This document shows positions 24,283 through 35,879 of a stretch of 64,000 nt of DNA, in pieces (position 1 is the first letter of the stretch; each line of letters begins with the position of its first letter). The notes beneath the pieces were generated by a model. The model ran no database searches and was not told the origin of the DNA. It was given only the letters and a program-made list of their open reading frames with translations. Position numbers and translations under genes: made by a program. The stretch comes from Portunus trituberculatus. Taxonomy: Eukaryota > Arthropoda > Malacostraca > Decapoda > Portunidae. The stretch covers positions 19,552,436 to 19,616,435 of the forward strand of contig NC_059300.1 in the NCBI RefSeq assembly GCF_017591435.1, read 5' to 3'.

Positions 24283-24647
24283 CAGTGGTTCCCAAACCTT
24301 TTCTAAGCGAGCACCACTTGGAGGTCTCTTACAGTCCATGTGTAGGCTACCACTTAGTTCCAGAAATTTTTTTTAACAAATATTAAATTATTCACAAGTA
24401 GAATACAAAAATGAAAAAACAACCAGGAACACAATTAACTCAATTTAATGTGAGGGATGCACATGTTTCTACACCATCAGCTGATTGATACCAAACTATC
24501 TTGTAGAAGGCAATAATATTTTTTTCTGAGAAATGAACAAACTCTATGTAACTATAAATTGCATATGATTCTGAAAGTGGTCATGTACCACCTGGAAGAC
24601 CTTCATTTACCACTAGTGGTATGTGTATCACATATTGGGAACCACTG
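24283..24647 (+). mobile_element. hAT-type MITE
   Basis: 365 bp with inverted termini CAGTGGTTCCCAAACC and (complement of) CATATTGGGAACCACTG. The flanks CACTACA and CACTAGAG suggest a decayed 8-bp duplication. No coding sequence. It sits about 100 bp from the host exon at 24059-24182. Confidence 0.7.
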
Positions 24648-25176
24648 CACTAGAGTATGTATGAATGAAAGCTGTGCCCTGAAATGTTTGCACTGATCTG
24701 GCTTTTATATTTCAATACCTTTAGAATATATGCCATTAAATACAAAGAGTCACAATATGAGACCGAGTTATGATTTGTAATGATAGGTTAGAGAGATTTT
24801 CAGTACATGATTATTTAGTTGCTTGATGATGATGGAAATGGAATGTTTCAACGAATCACCCTGCATGGTTATATGAATGAAAAAACAAGTAAATTTCTGG
24901 GCATTAAATTCCAACCATATAACATAAAGAATTAATCATAGTATAAAACCTTAACTGGGATGTGTAATTCTACTGAAGTATGATGTAAACAATGTTGAGG
25001 AATGCTTTGTCAGGGATAGGTTTTAAGTTGCATCATACTCATAAATGGCTAGCATAAAGGAAGAGATAAATGTGCAAAACAACATGCAAATATATTTCTA
25101 TCAGAGATTTATACTTGCTTATAAATTATTAAGATTTGAGAAAAGAATCTGCCTGTCAGTCAGTCAAGCTGCCCCC

Positions 25177-25242
<66 letters not shown>

Positions 25243-25354
25243 CCTGGCTGGTAGCGGGAGAGGAAGTGACCCTTGGATAAACACGGTCACTGACCTGTGA
25301 CCTCACTTAGTCACCCAAAGGGATGTGACAACGCTCAGAGGAAACGTTGTCAAG
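24648..25354. other. Unassigned sequence with a (CT)n tract
   Basis: No gene recognised. A (CT)n microsatellite occupies about 25179-25237 and explains the Ser-Leu open frame. Confidence 0.5.
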
Positions 25355-25553
25355 TACAGTAATACTCCGCTTAACGAACGTTCGTTTAACGAATTTCCAG
25401 TTTAACGTACTATATAAAGTTAGACCAAACAGTCCGCATAACGTACAACCACATCAGTTTTAGCGTATTTTTTTGGGTTTGAATTTGCCGGGTGAGGGAC
25501 TGAACGCGGTAGCTTTGCTGTGATTGGCTGGCTCCCCGCCTCTGTCTCTAGCG

Positions 25554-28291
25554 CAGTGGCGGCTTGTCAATAGGGACTGCGAGACTGCAGCCCCCCCAGT
25601 GGATTTCTAGGATTCACAAGAATAATGTTAATTTATTTATGTTTACTATAATTCACATGAAAACACCAATTCTCATATGTTTATATAAAAAAAAAATACT
25701 GCAAAACAATGAGGAAGTACGTAAATTATTTACTGTTTAATGATACGAAAGCGGGAAGAAATGGCGGGGAGGCTTCCCGGGCGGAATAGCGAGTGTGGAC
25801 TGCGTCCAGCGCAGTCTTGTCTCGGCCGTTGTTGTGGCTAGGTGAGTGTTTTTGCGTCGGTCTTATTTTCGATCGTGTTTTTCAATTTGTCAGGGATGAT
25901 TTTAAAATAATATTGATAAGTGATGGTTTGTGCTCAATCTTGATTATCATAGATGGTGTAAAATCATAGAAACATCGTATAAAATAGTATTTTTTTCTTT
26001 TCCTAGGTAGACCTAGCAGTATTTTGCAAAATGGCACAAGAAACAAAGACGGTTTCTGCATTGAAAGAACTCAATTTTTCACAGTTAACACTTCATGAGA
26101 ACTTCAAGAGAAGATAGCAATTAAACAAGCAGGTCGCCCATTACCAGACATTAAAAATTGTGCAAGAAGAAGTAAGCCACAACAAGAAGTATATTCGCAG
26201 TTTTAATTGTGATTGGTACCAAAGGAAAACATGGCTCTGTGGATGTGAAGTTAAGAATGCACTATTTTGCTTTCCATGTCTGTTGTTTGGAGGCGATTCA
26301 GTATGGTCCAAAGATGGTTTTGCATGCATAGAGAACTTGAAAGAAAAAACCGAGAAACATGAGAATTCTAGGAAGCATATTGATAATGTAATTTCTCTAT
26401 CTGTTCTTGGAAGTGTAAATATCAAAGAAAAACTTAGTGAGGCATACAGACTTTCAGTGAATGCACATAATAAGAATGTTACCAAGAATCGTGAAATTTT
26501 GTCCAAGATTATAGACTGCATAAAATTTTGTGGACACTTTGAGCTACCTTTGCGTGGACATGATGAAACTGATGACTCTGCTAATCTAGGTGTATTAAGA
26601 GGACTTATAAATCATGCATCACAATTAGATCCAGACTTACGGGCCCATTTAGAAAGTAATGCCGTCTTCAAAGGTGTCTCCAAGACTATTCAGAATGAAA
26701 TTCTCAATTGTCTGCTGCAAATATATCGTGATCAGATCAGAAAAGAAATTAAAGAAGCTCCCTTTGTTGCTGTTATGGCAGACGACACTACAGATGTTTC
26801 AGAATACACTCAAATGGTTATTGTTCTAAGGTACTTGTTAGGTGAAGAGGTTGTTGAGAGATTCTGAGGATTTTTCACTCCAGAAAATCAAACAGCGGAT
26901 GGGTTGTCGAAATGCATCCTTGGTCAGTTAAACACAATCCTTGAAGGGAATGCAGAGAAACTGATAGCTCAAACATTTGATGGTGCAAGTGTTATGAAAG
27001 GTAAGAAGAGGAGTGTTCAGGCTAAAATAAAATCAGTCTACAATAACGCCCACTTCATTCACTGTTATGCCCACCAACTTAATCTTATTATGCAAAATGC
27101 TGCAAGTGTTACACGGGGTTCACGAATATTTTTCTCTAACCCTTCGGGCATAGCAGCATTTTTTTCAAGGTCACCTCTACGTTTAAATGTTCTTACAAAG
27201 CACATGACTAGCCGCATTCCACGCCCGTCTTCTACAAGGTGGAACTTTCACACTGTCAACAAGGTTTATAAACATTTTGAACCCTTAAAAAAATGCATGG
27301 AGGAATTACAGAGTACATCAAATGCTACTATAACCATACAAGAAGCAACAGGTATTTTGAACACCCTGAATGATGAAAGTTTTAAGTTTTGGTTGGAGCT
27401 TTTCCACCAGATAATGCCTCATGTAGAAGTGATTTTTCACCAAATGCAGTGTAGAGACATTGATGTGACTAAAGCACATGAGTTTATTACAAACTTCAAA
27501 AGGGCCATTTCTGAAATAAGAAATTCAAAATACTGTGAAAATTCCACAAAAACACTCATGGCTGAAGCAAAAGAAGTGTGTGACTGTGTGTGTGCTGATA
27601 TATGGCTGATAAATTTTCTTTCACTAAACAATTAGTAGCTGCTAAATTGTTCAACAAAGACTGTTTCACTAACTTCAAGCAAAAAGTGACTTTAGAAGAA
27701 GTTGAAGTAGCCACTGAAGCTTACCCCATGATTGCAAAAGAAAGACTTTTGACTGAACATAGAGCATTCTATGACAGAAGTGATTTGCATGAATTTTCTA
27801 AATTGAGTGAACTATTAAAAATTGTGAATGAAAATAACTTAGGTGATGTAGTCTGTGAATTGACAAAACTTATAAAAATTCTTTTGACATTTCCAATGAC
27901 TGCAGCAGAGCCCAAACGTTGTTTTTCAACCCTGAAGAGGGTCAAAACTTTCTTAAGGAGCACTATGAAGCAGGAGAGGCTAAATGCACTTGCCATGATT
28001 TCAATAGAGAAGATTTCTATGAATAATATGCCAGGTTTAAATGAAAAAGTTATTGATCTGTTTGCACAAAACAGGAACAGGAAAATGGACTTCCTTTTCA
28101 AATAGCCTAAGCCAGCACTAAGGAAGTCAAGCATTTACTGTTAGGATAAGACCTAAAGAATTAAATAATTATCTATCTTTATAATCTATCAATCAATGGT
28201 ATGTTAAACAATAACAATAAAAGCATTTAAGATTTTATTTGTCTGAATATGAGACAGCCCTCCCATCAGTAACAGTCACGAGCCGCCACTG
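25554..28291 (+). mobile_element. hAT transposon with perfect 8-bp target duplication
   Basis: Flanked by CTCTAGCG at 25546-25553 and 28292-28299. The terminal inverted repeats are CAGTGGCGGCTTGTCA and the complement of TCACGAGCCGCCACTG (14 of 16 match). At 2,738 bp it contains one transposase gene in the same orientation, a likely 5' UTR intron (donor AGGTGAGT near 25840; acceptor TTTTTTCTTTTCCTAG near 26005) and an AATAAAAG polyadenylation-like signal near 28215. The intact duplication shows a fairly young insertion. Confidence 0.92.
26031..28105 (+). pseudogene. hAT transposase (DUF4371/ZMYM1-like), three disabling changes
   Basis: Start ATGGCACAAG at 26031. About 690 codons in order: N-terminal TTF-like zinc region (TWLCGCEVKNALFCFPCLLF near 26240), KHENSRKHIDN, the RNase H-like core with MADDTTDVSE (first catalytic Asp, near 26780), FDGASVMKG and HFIHCYAHQLNLIMQNA, STRWNFH, and the C-terminal dimerisation region FPMTAAEPKRCFSTLKRVKT (near 27890-27950). 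Defects: a stop/frameshift near 26115-26135, a TGA at 26865-26867 where the frame otherwise continues (ERF-stop-GFF), and a frameshift near 27600-27630. It would excise and insert the element; this copy is non-functional but recently lost. Confidence 0.85.
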
Positions 28292-28470
28292 CTCTAGCGC
28301 TCCTGGAGCTGGATTCAAGATTCCTTAACAACGTCAGAGCAACCTCTTGCAGCGAAATGGCATCCATGAACGCTTGGAGGGACAGTGACAAGGTTACTAT
28401 CAGGTTGCTCTGAGGTTGCTGGGAACACCACCTCTCCAGGTGGTGTTACGGTGTTACTGTCTTATATATG

Positions 28471-29150
28471 CATTTATGTTCACAAAACAACATTTTTATT
28501 AGCTTTTTACAAACCTTGTCTCCAAGAAAGGATTGTTTTGTAATGCATAAAGTGAAACCTTACATGGAATACCAAAAAATAAAGCAGAGATGAGATGAGC
28601 TACAGACGAAGCTGGAGACTCGCGGCCACTAGGCCGCTTCTTCTTCTTGTGACTCTTTTGCCTGCAAGTTACTTTCATCAGGATGTTTATGTTTTCACTC
28701 CTCTATTGCCTGCTATAATGGATGTCATATCTTAGTATTCATATACGCTCATACCACGAGGATAACCTTGACTCCGTGGCACTGAGTGATAGTGAATTAC
28801 TAATGAAATACCGCGGTATTTCATTAATAATTCACTATCACTCAATGCCATGGAGTTGTGGTTATCCTCATGGCATGAGCATATATGAATATGTACTAAG
28901 ATATGATATCCATTATAGCAGGTAATAGAGGAGTGGAAACAAATATTATAGGGAAAGACAACACGCAGGCTAAAAGGGTCACAAGAAGAAGAAGAAGCGG
29001 CCGAGTCGCCGCGAGTCTCCCGCTTCGTCTGTGGTTCATCTCATCTCTGTTTTATCTTTTGGTATTCCACGTAAGATTTCAGTTTATGCATTACAAAACA
29101 ATCCTTTCTTTGGGGGCAAGGTTTGTAATGTTGTTTTGTGAACATAAATG
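28471..29150. repeat. Long inverted repeat, about 340-bp arms, no spacer
   Basis: The left arm starts CATTTATGTTCACAAAACAA and the right arm ends with its complement, ending at 29150. The centre is the perfect palindrome AATGAAATACCGCGGTATTTCATT around 28813/28814. The arms differ by scattered substitutions and small indels, by eye roughly 85-90% identity. A transcript would fold into one long hairpin. It lies inside the Tigger element and contains no coding sequence. Confidence 0.9.
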
Positions 29151-29426
29151 CGAGAAAGTGAAAGAATTTGTACGTAGCTCCTCTAAATTCCAATGACTCA
29201 TATGACATCATAAAAGTAGTGGTACACCGGTGGCCCAATATGCTGCCAAATGTATATATAAATTTTTTTTTTTTTTAACCCATGTGGTATGTTGGGGACA
29301 AGCCCAGAACACATCCCCCCTATTTCCATTATTTGCTATGGGAAAATTACGTCCTCTTAACGAATTTTCGCTCTACGAACAGCTTTGACACCCCCTATCG
29401 TGTTCGTTAAGTGGAGTATTACTGTA

Positions 29427-29789
29427 TTGTGTTTGCAAAAACAATGCAAAATATATCTAAAAATAAACACAAACTATTTTAACTTGCCTCTTTAGAACAT
29501 CACAATGTATATGTACTACAACACTATTGAATTACGAAGCATTAAGTACCTGACTTAAGGTGTGTTTTGGTACAAGTGTGATAACGCCGCAGGTTGGGAA
29601 ATCCCCGAAAAAGCTAACGCCTAAAAGATCTTCACAAAATGGTCAGACCATAGCAACTAAGAAACTAGTCACAAAACAAGATCAACATGTTGGTCTTGTT
29701 CACTTGATTTGTGACTTTATTTACTTTGTGACATCACAGAGTAAGCTTTGAAAATGTGGTGTTGATGTCAATCAATCAATCATGGGGGG
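29427..29789. other. Unassigned sequence between Tigger element and RTE LINE
   Basis: No repeat, exon or RNA gene recognised on either strand. Confidence 0.4.
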
Positions 29790-32700
29790 CATATAAGGAA
29801 GGTGCATAACTTTGCTATCCTATGGCGCCACTCCAGACAGTCACACCTCGTGAGTCTCCATGCAGGCTCCCTTCCCATGAGAAGTAACTCCCAGCAACAG
29901 GCATCGACTTGCTGCAACCATGAGTTCTGTGGACGTCCTATTGGTCTCCTCAATGGTGGGTTATCCCTTTCAGAAACAACCTGATATGCAGGATCAGCTT
30001 GCATGTAGCGTGCCACATGTTCATATAGTCGCAGTTGGCGTTGATGGACTATACTGGTAATTGGCCTTGAATCAGTCTCACGGAGCAATCACTGATTTGA
30101 CACAAAGTCATACCAGCGGTACCCCATGATCCTGTGAAGGCATCTTACTAAAGACATCAATTCGCCTCTTCAGATCAGTGTTCAGCGTCCATGTCTCACA
30201 ACTGTAGAGTAAGACAGGGATCACCAGCAACTTGAACAACCAAATCTTTGCAAGTCTGCACAGATTACCGACAACGCCAAATACTCATGTTGAGTGAGTC
30301 CATAATGTCATGGGCCAATCCGCTGTACAATTTCCTGCATCAACCCACTGTCATTACACACTACACTACCAAGGTAAGTGAAATTTTCCAAGATCTCAAT
30401 GCCCTTCATCCAGTAAGCCTCCAAACACCTGGACCAGGGCTTCCCCTCCTTGTGCAGAGCCTCTAGAGCCATTACCAAAACCTCCAGTGATTCAGTAAAG
30501 ATCATTGCATCATTGGCAAAAACAAAGTCTGTAATCTCAGTATTGCCGACAGATATTCCACAATAACTTTGGTCTACAACTCTGCCTAGTGCCCAGTCCA
30601 TGCAAATGTTGAAAAGTGATGGAACAAGCTTCACTCCCGTATTCACAGAGAAGAAACTGGACACACCCCCTCCACACTTCACAACACTCACAGTCCCAGA
30701 GTAAAGGCCAGTTAATAGACCAACAATCCTTGCAGGAATCCCATGGAGATACAGAAGATCCCAGAGTGTCTCTTGATGCACTGAATCAAACTCCTTCTTG
30801 AAATCAACATAGGCTGCAAGCATTCCTTGCCAGAACTCACGTCAGCACTCCACCAGTACATGAAACACTAGGATCTGGTCAGTTGTTGACTTACTGGGCA
30901 TGAACCCAGGCTGTTCAGGTCTCTGGTGTTTTAGAAGATGACTGCAGATACGCATCAACAGCAAATGGGCAAGCACCTTGCCTGGTATGCTTAGCAGTGT
31001 TATACCGCAGTAGTTGTTGCATTCCCGATGGTCCCCTTTCCTCTTCCAGATAGGGATGACCAATCACTTTTTCCAGTCAGGGTGAATGGTACCTGAATGC
31101 CATACAGCAGTCAAGACAGCATGCAACCCACGGATCATGGCCTCACTCCCCGCATTGAGCAGCTCCGCACTGATCTTACAGATGCCAGCTGCCTTTCCAC
31201 CCCTCAATTTTGCCATAACCTCTTTGACACCATCAATGGAGAGTGCAGTTTGTCAATGAGTGGATCAGTATCCAACATCTGTAACCCTGGAGTTTGGAGC
31301 TGTCCATTTGCAGGATCCACCATGAACAGCTGCTCAAAGTACTCAGCCCAATGAGCTATCTGCCCATCTGTGTCCGAAACAAGGTGACTCTGCTGTTTGG
31401 ATAGCACTCGCCTCAGATGTAGACTTAGTGTGGAGTTTTTTCAGGGCTTGATAGGCAGGTTGGAGGTCATTAGCATTTAAATGACACTCTACATACTCAG
31501 CAAGACCCCTGACATACCTTTCTTTGTCTCTTCTCAGGAGAGCTCTAGTCCTAGGTGACAGCGCCCTGTACTGGGCACAGTTCCCAGCAAGTCTGGCAGT
31601 GCGACTCTCCTCAATATTGTCCTACGTCTCTACCGAGGCAAAGCCACTCCGTGATCTTGGGCGCTCCCCAAGGCATTCCTTGGTAGCCCCAAGATTCTCA
31701 CGTTTGAAGGTATCCCATGGTTCTACTGGGTCTTTGATGGTGTCAAGCACTCCAAACGGATTGGAGACTGTCACTGCATACTCCTGGGCACATATCAAGT
31801 CTTTCAGTTTCTCAAGATGAAACACAGTGTGATCACACCTTGGAGGCTTTCTGGACTTGACATGCAGCTTGAGTGTAGCAACAACAAACCTGTGATCAAT
31901 CGCAAAGAACTCGACACTCCGAAAAACCCTGCAGTTCTGAAGAGTCCTCCAACGAGTACTAACAAGGATATGATCGATCTCCTTCGCTACCCCTTCAGCA
32001 TTGCTATACCAAGTCCAGCGGTGCAGCGCTGGTCTCTGATATCACGAACCTGGAATTCTCAACCTTCTGGATCTTGCAAAATTCAGAAGGAAAGAGCTGT
32101 TGTTGTTCCTGGTACCAGAGCCATGGGGACCAACACATAACTTGTAGCCGGCTCTCTCAGTGCCAGTGACAGCATTAGAGTCGCCCAAGACAATAAGTGC
32201 GTCACAACAGGGATACTAGTCCAGTACAGATTCGAATGTCTCCTCATCAGTTTCGCACCACTTGGTAGGAGCGTATACTGCAACAACAGACATGAAACTT
32301 AGACTGTGCCTCAGCCTTAGTTGCATTATACATTCATCAACCAGAGTAACCTCTACAATGGACGAATGCAGTCTGCTGGAGACACCTATGGCTACCCTTT
32401 TGACATGGTGACCATTGCTCATGTTGGTCCAAAAGTAAGTAAAACCCTTGCTACTGGTCTTGCCACTGCCAGGCCTCCTTGTGTCAGTCTACTGAGCTCA
32501 TCCGATAGATGAGGCAGTTGTTGATGCTCTGAAAGGATCAGGATGTTCCAGGAGCCTACATGTAGAACCCTCTGAATGTTTACCACAGGAATGGTCTGAC
32601 GGGCAGGCGCCATGTCTGCAACCCCACTGGCACTCCCAAAGTAAAGATTAGGGCGAGGGGATCCTCCCGTCCCTCTCAAGACACAGGGATCTCGCAAGCT

Positions 32701-33012
32701 TTCCCCTGCATTCATCACATGGGTAGGCAAGCCCCTCTGGTGTCTTGGCACCTGAGGGGTTCGCATGGTCGGACCCCCCAGCAACATCGGATCGGGATTG
32801 TAACTAAAGGCTTGCCCGTGCCTAAAGCCTCTACCTCTAACTCTCGTAGCAGCTGTGGACTTTTTTATACGGAGGGGTTGCAAGCCCCACCCCAACCAGC
32901 TAGGGCAGCCTTGGAGAGGGACACTGGTATCCTGGCTGTCCAGGAAAAGACAGAAAAGGAGACAAAGACAGCAGAAACAGAAGGGCACTGAACTATAGGA
33001 TGTAGAGGGCAC
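29790..33012 (-). mobile_element. RTE-like LINE, nearly full-length, inactivated
   Basis: Right to left: EN start VLHVGSWNILILSEH (32419-33012), HVKRVAIGVSSRLHSS and FMSVVAVYAPTKWCET (32216-32422), the EN end, RT blocks VIPIWKRKGDHRECNNYCGI and PGKVLAHLLLMRI (30842-31063), YVDFKKEFDSVHQETLWDLL (30308-30823), then FANDAMIF and the C-terminus RQLRLYEHVARYMQADPAYQ (29780-30088). It is broken by many frameshifts. The catalytic F-A-D-D reads F-A-N-D (30509-30520), and the expected RQGC motif before PSLFN has been lost. This LINE type is very common in arthropods and molluscs. Confidence 0.88.
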
Positions 33013-33754
33013 TCACTCCTCACTTGGATAGAATCCATCCACCACCTGTAGGTGGTGTAAAGAAGATTTTGGAGTTGGTGAAGAAAAAAGAATGCATTTA
33101 GCTGGGACCTCAGTAATGAATTATATAGTAAAAAAGAAAAAAAAAGCTAGCGCAAATCGTTGTTTGATGAAATAGCTGCCACTCTCCAAGAACTGTTTCC
33201 CTCAATGTAAGGTGTTGTTGGAGGCGAGAATTGAAGACTTGTTAAGATCTAATTTGATCACAATTGTGCATAGTCTTCTTAACATTAGTGTGTGGTAGAC
33301 ACTCTTTTCTTTCTTTCTATTTAGCCAGGGATTTAGCCACAGGTATTTTCTTTTCTGTTGACTCTTCCAGTATGCCAAAAAAAGAGCAACCACAGCGGGT
33401 ATCTGTTTGTTTACATTCATTTCTCGTCAAGGTGCCACCTATAAATTATAAGTTATAGAGTTTTGACTTTAGTCTGGACAGTCTTCTAGCTAGGGATGTT
33501 GCCAGAGTCTAGGCTGCAGACAGCCTTCCCCCACCCCGCCATGAGGATGCAGTAGGGCAAGGGGGGCACAGCACGCCATTCAGGAGCTACAACAGGAGCA
33601 TCTCCTCACTGGCAGTCTACAGGAGGACCCAGGATTACATCCTGCGCCAGGCCTCGTGTGGTTCACGTGGGTATAAGTGTTGCGTGTGCTCTCCTCTGGC
33701 CTCCCATGCCTTGCCGTGTGTGTGGGAGACAGAAGTCAAGGGGAGTGGTGGCAT

Positions 33755-33755
<1 letters not shown>
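33013..33755. other. Unassigned sequence (possibly RTE 5' leader at its left end)
   Basis: 33013-33060 carries a small inverted repeat (CCACCACCTGTAGGTGGTG). The rest, to the (AT)n at 33760-33824, shows no recognisable gene or transposon. Confidence 0.35.
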
Positions 33756-33824
<69 letters not shown>

Positions 33825-33827
<3 letters not shown>

Positions 33828-34336
33828 AACAATGTAGAACAGGTTGGTGGATGGATGGTGAGAAGAAACTCAGAAGTAGCAGGAGTACTTTATTTCCCTA
33901 ACGTTTCGCCCATAGGGCTTCCTCAGAGAGAATGGTACAGGCAGGCAGGCAGAGCAGTATATATACAAGACAGGTGGATCACGTCGCGGTGTGCTGGAAA
34001 ATGGAGTGTGCTGGTTAGTCCTTTCCAGGCAGCCTCCCAGTCATTGCTATGTGAGCTGTGCCGCTGCGCGTGACAGGCATACAAATCCCTCTCTGTGGTT
34101 GGTAGTTTTCTCCGTTGTAATGTATGCTGCCTCAACTGTTTTCCTTTCCTTCTTTTTTAGTCCTTTTTGCAGGGCCGTCACTTCTTTCCAGTTTGGCAGG
34201 TGTCCTTTGTCCCTGGCATGCACCACTAGTGAATTGGAGGTTCTGTGGTGGCGCATGTCGTTTTTGTGCTCGTAGATCCTTTTCTTTAATCTCCGTCCTG
34301 TTTCGCCAATATTTGTTGATGAGCATCCACATCTAT
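33825..34336 (-). mobile_element. Penelope-like element 3' part (GIY-YIG and tail), minus copy
   Basis: The minus strand reads CGCSSTNIGETGRRLKKRIY, EHKNDMRHHRTSNSLVVHA and FVCLSRAAAQLT: the GIY-YIG endonuclease typical of the C-terminus of Penelope-like elements (IGETGR with conserved Arg, then the HxxxxHH region). Downstream is a 3' tail with CTGAGGAAGCCCTATGGGCG and GAAACGTTAGGG (33903-33926) that ends in ACTCAGAAGTAGCAGG complement and an (AT)n tract. The RT portion is absent. It is head-to-head with the next copy. Confidence 0.85.
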
Positions 34337-34738
34337 AAAATACCGTGCAGTGGATGCTCATCAGCATATATTGGCGAAACAGGACGGGGATTAAAGAAAA
34401 GGATCTACGAACACGAAAACGACATGCGCCACCACAGAACCTCCAACTCACTAGTGGTGCATGCCAGGGACAAAGGACACCTGTCAGACTGGAAAGAAGT
34501 GACGAACCTGCAAAAAGGACTAAAAAAGAAGGAAAGGAAAACAGTTGAGGCAGCATACATTACAACGGAGAAAACTACCAACCACAGAGAGGGATTTGTA
34601 TGCCTGTCACGCGCAGCGGCGCAGCTCACCATAGCAGCGACTGAGAGGCTGCCTGGAAAGGACTAACCAGCACGCTCCATTTTCCAGCACACCGCGACGT
34701 GATCCACCTGTCTTGTATATATACTGCTCTGCCTGCCT
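34337..34738 (+). mobile_element. Penelope-like element GIY-YIG fragment, plus copy
   Basis: IYKIPCSGCSSAYIGETGRG then KKRIYEHENDMRHHRTSNSL and AATERLPGKD: the same GIY-YIG domain, including the GIY-like IYK strand and AYIG, and one open frame to 34666. The 3' side runs on to TATATACTGCTCTGCCTGCC and is then replaced by the ORF1 of an I-like LINE, so the tail with the ribozyme-like motif is missing. With the minus copy it forms an inverted repeat with arms of about 390 bp meeting near 34336. Confidence 0.85.
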
Positions 34739-35526
34739 GGCTGCTTGGCATCTTTCAGGAAGAGGTGCTGCAGAAGCTTTCTTTTGAGCACTTCACTGCC
34801 ATCCTTCCACCAGAACTGAGGTCTCGGAGGACGGTTCTTTGCTTCCAGCTGGACGACTTCGTCTACCGGCATGAGGTAGAGGAGCTCAGAGAGGAGGTGG
34901 AGTGGGTGCAGGACTGGGCCAAAATACAAGAAGTATATAAATTTCCCACATCAAACACTGTCAAGATCACCTTCTGCTCCAGCGAGATGGCCAGGCGGGC
35001 GTGCTCAGAGGGCCTCCTCCTCTTCTCCGTGTCCATCCCTCTGCACCAGATCCGGGAAGAAACATACACTCCCCTACTAAAGTGCAACATCTGCTATGCC
35101 GTCGAGAACCACTCCACACGCCAGTGCCCTTGTCCTCAGGGGTATAAGGTGTGCTCAGAGTGCGGCAGCAGAGACCACACTTTTCGTGAGTGTACCTCCC
35201 TGTCTAAGCACTGCCTCCACTGCAGTCAGGCACATAGCTGTATGGCTATGCGCTGCCCGCTCAGAAAGCAAGCGCTGAAAGAAAAGGAGGCAACAGCACG
35301 TAGAGAGTCGGCAAGAGTCACCAACACAACGTACGCTCAGGCTGCCTCTCTCCTTGCCAATGAGGGAAGTGCGGGGCTGAACCTCACTGGCCTGGTGTGC
35401 GTCATGCACGCACATATGGTCAATTGTGCGGAGCCAGGCTCATTCCAGACCATGCTCTCGGCCAGCCTGGCCATGAACGGGCTTCCAGACGTGAAGTTGT
35501 CATCCTCCCCCCCCAGCCGATCATAA
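34739..35526 (+). CDS. I/Nimb-like LINE ORF1 (gag-like, three CCHC knuckles)
   Basis: Open frame beginning in Penelope sequence at 34699; the LINE part starts near LGIFQEEVLQKLSFEHF. It contains an RRM-like/helical N-terminal half and then three zinc knuckles: CNICYAVENHSTRQC, CSECGSRDHTFREC (CX2CX4HX4C) and CLHCSQAHSCMAMRC, followed by an Ala/Lys-rich tail ending at 35526. This nucleic-acid-binding protein packages the element RNA. The true start codon is probably lost at the Penelope junction. ORF2 follows after about 350 bp. Confidence 0.8.
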
Positions 35527-35879
35527 GTGCCATCACCGGCAAGTTGGGCCCGGTGCAGGGCAACCAGAACAGGAGTTCTACTAAAGAGTGCACTCCTGAC
35601 CCAAGACCGCTGACGGGCCAGCAGTGGAGGACGAGGACGAGGATTTGGCCACAGAGAACGAGGAGGTTGAGGTGGAGGCAGTGAGTGATTCAGGTTCAGT
35701 AACACACTTCTGCCGCAGGAGTTCCCCCTCTCCTTCCCCCCACCGTCACCATCGGCAATCCCCTCCAATGCCTTCAGGTCTCCGTTCCAATCCCCAGTAC
35801 GAAGGATCCCCTACACCACAAATACGGGTCTCCAGAAGGACGCAGCAGGGTACCCGCAGGACCCACAAGACAGGACGAT

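Larger units (their letters stand above)
25357..29424 (+). mobile_element. Tigger/pogo-type element hosting a nested hAT and a long hairpin
   Basis: TA (25355-25356), then CAGTAATACTCCGCTTAACG; the right end is the inverted match CGTTAAGTGGAGTATTACTG ending at 29424, then TA (29425-29426). Subterminal CGTTTAACGAATTTCC and TCTTAACGAATTTTCGC also pair in inverted orientation. After removing the nested hAT (25554-28291) and the 28471-29150 hairpin only about 650 bp of Tigger sequence remains, without transposase, so it is non-autonomous. Confidence 0.85.

Noticed and set aside
24283..24647. Perfect 8-bp target duplication for the hAT MITE
   Set aside because: The flanks match only partly (CACTACA versus CACTAGA) and shift by one base depending on where the terminus is placed, so it is described as decayed.
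26160..28105. A domesticated ZMYM1-like host gene
   Set aside because: It lies between hAT termini with an intact 8-bp target duplication and carries stops and frameshifts, so it is a transposon copy.
34739..35526. A host zinc-knuckle protein
   Set aside because: The CCHC protein is directly followed by APE endonuclease and RT of the same LINE type, so it is an element ORF1.
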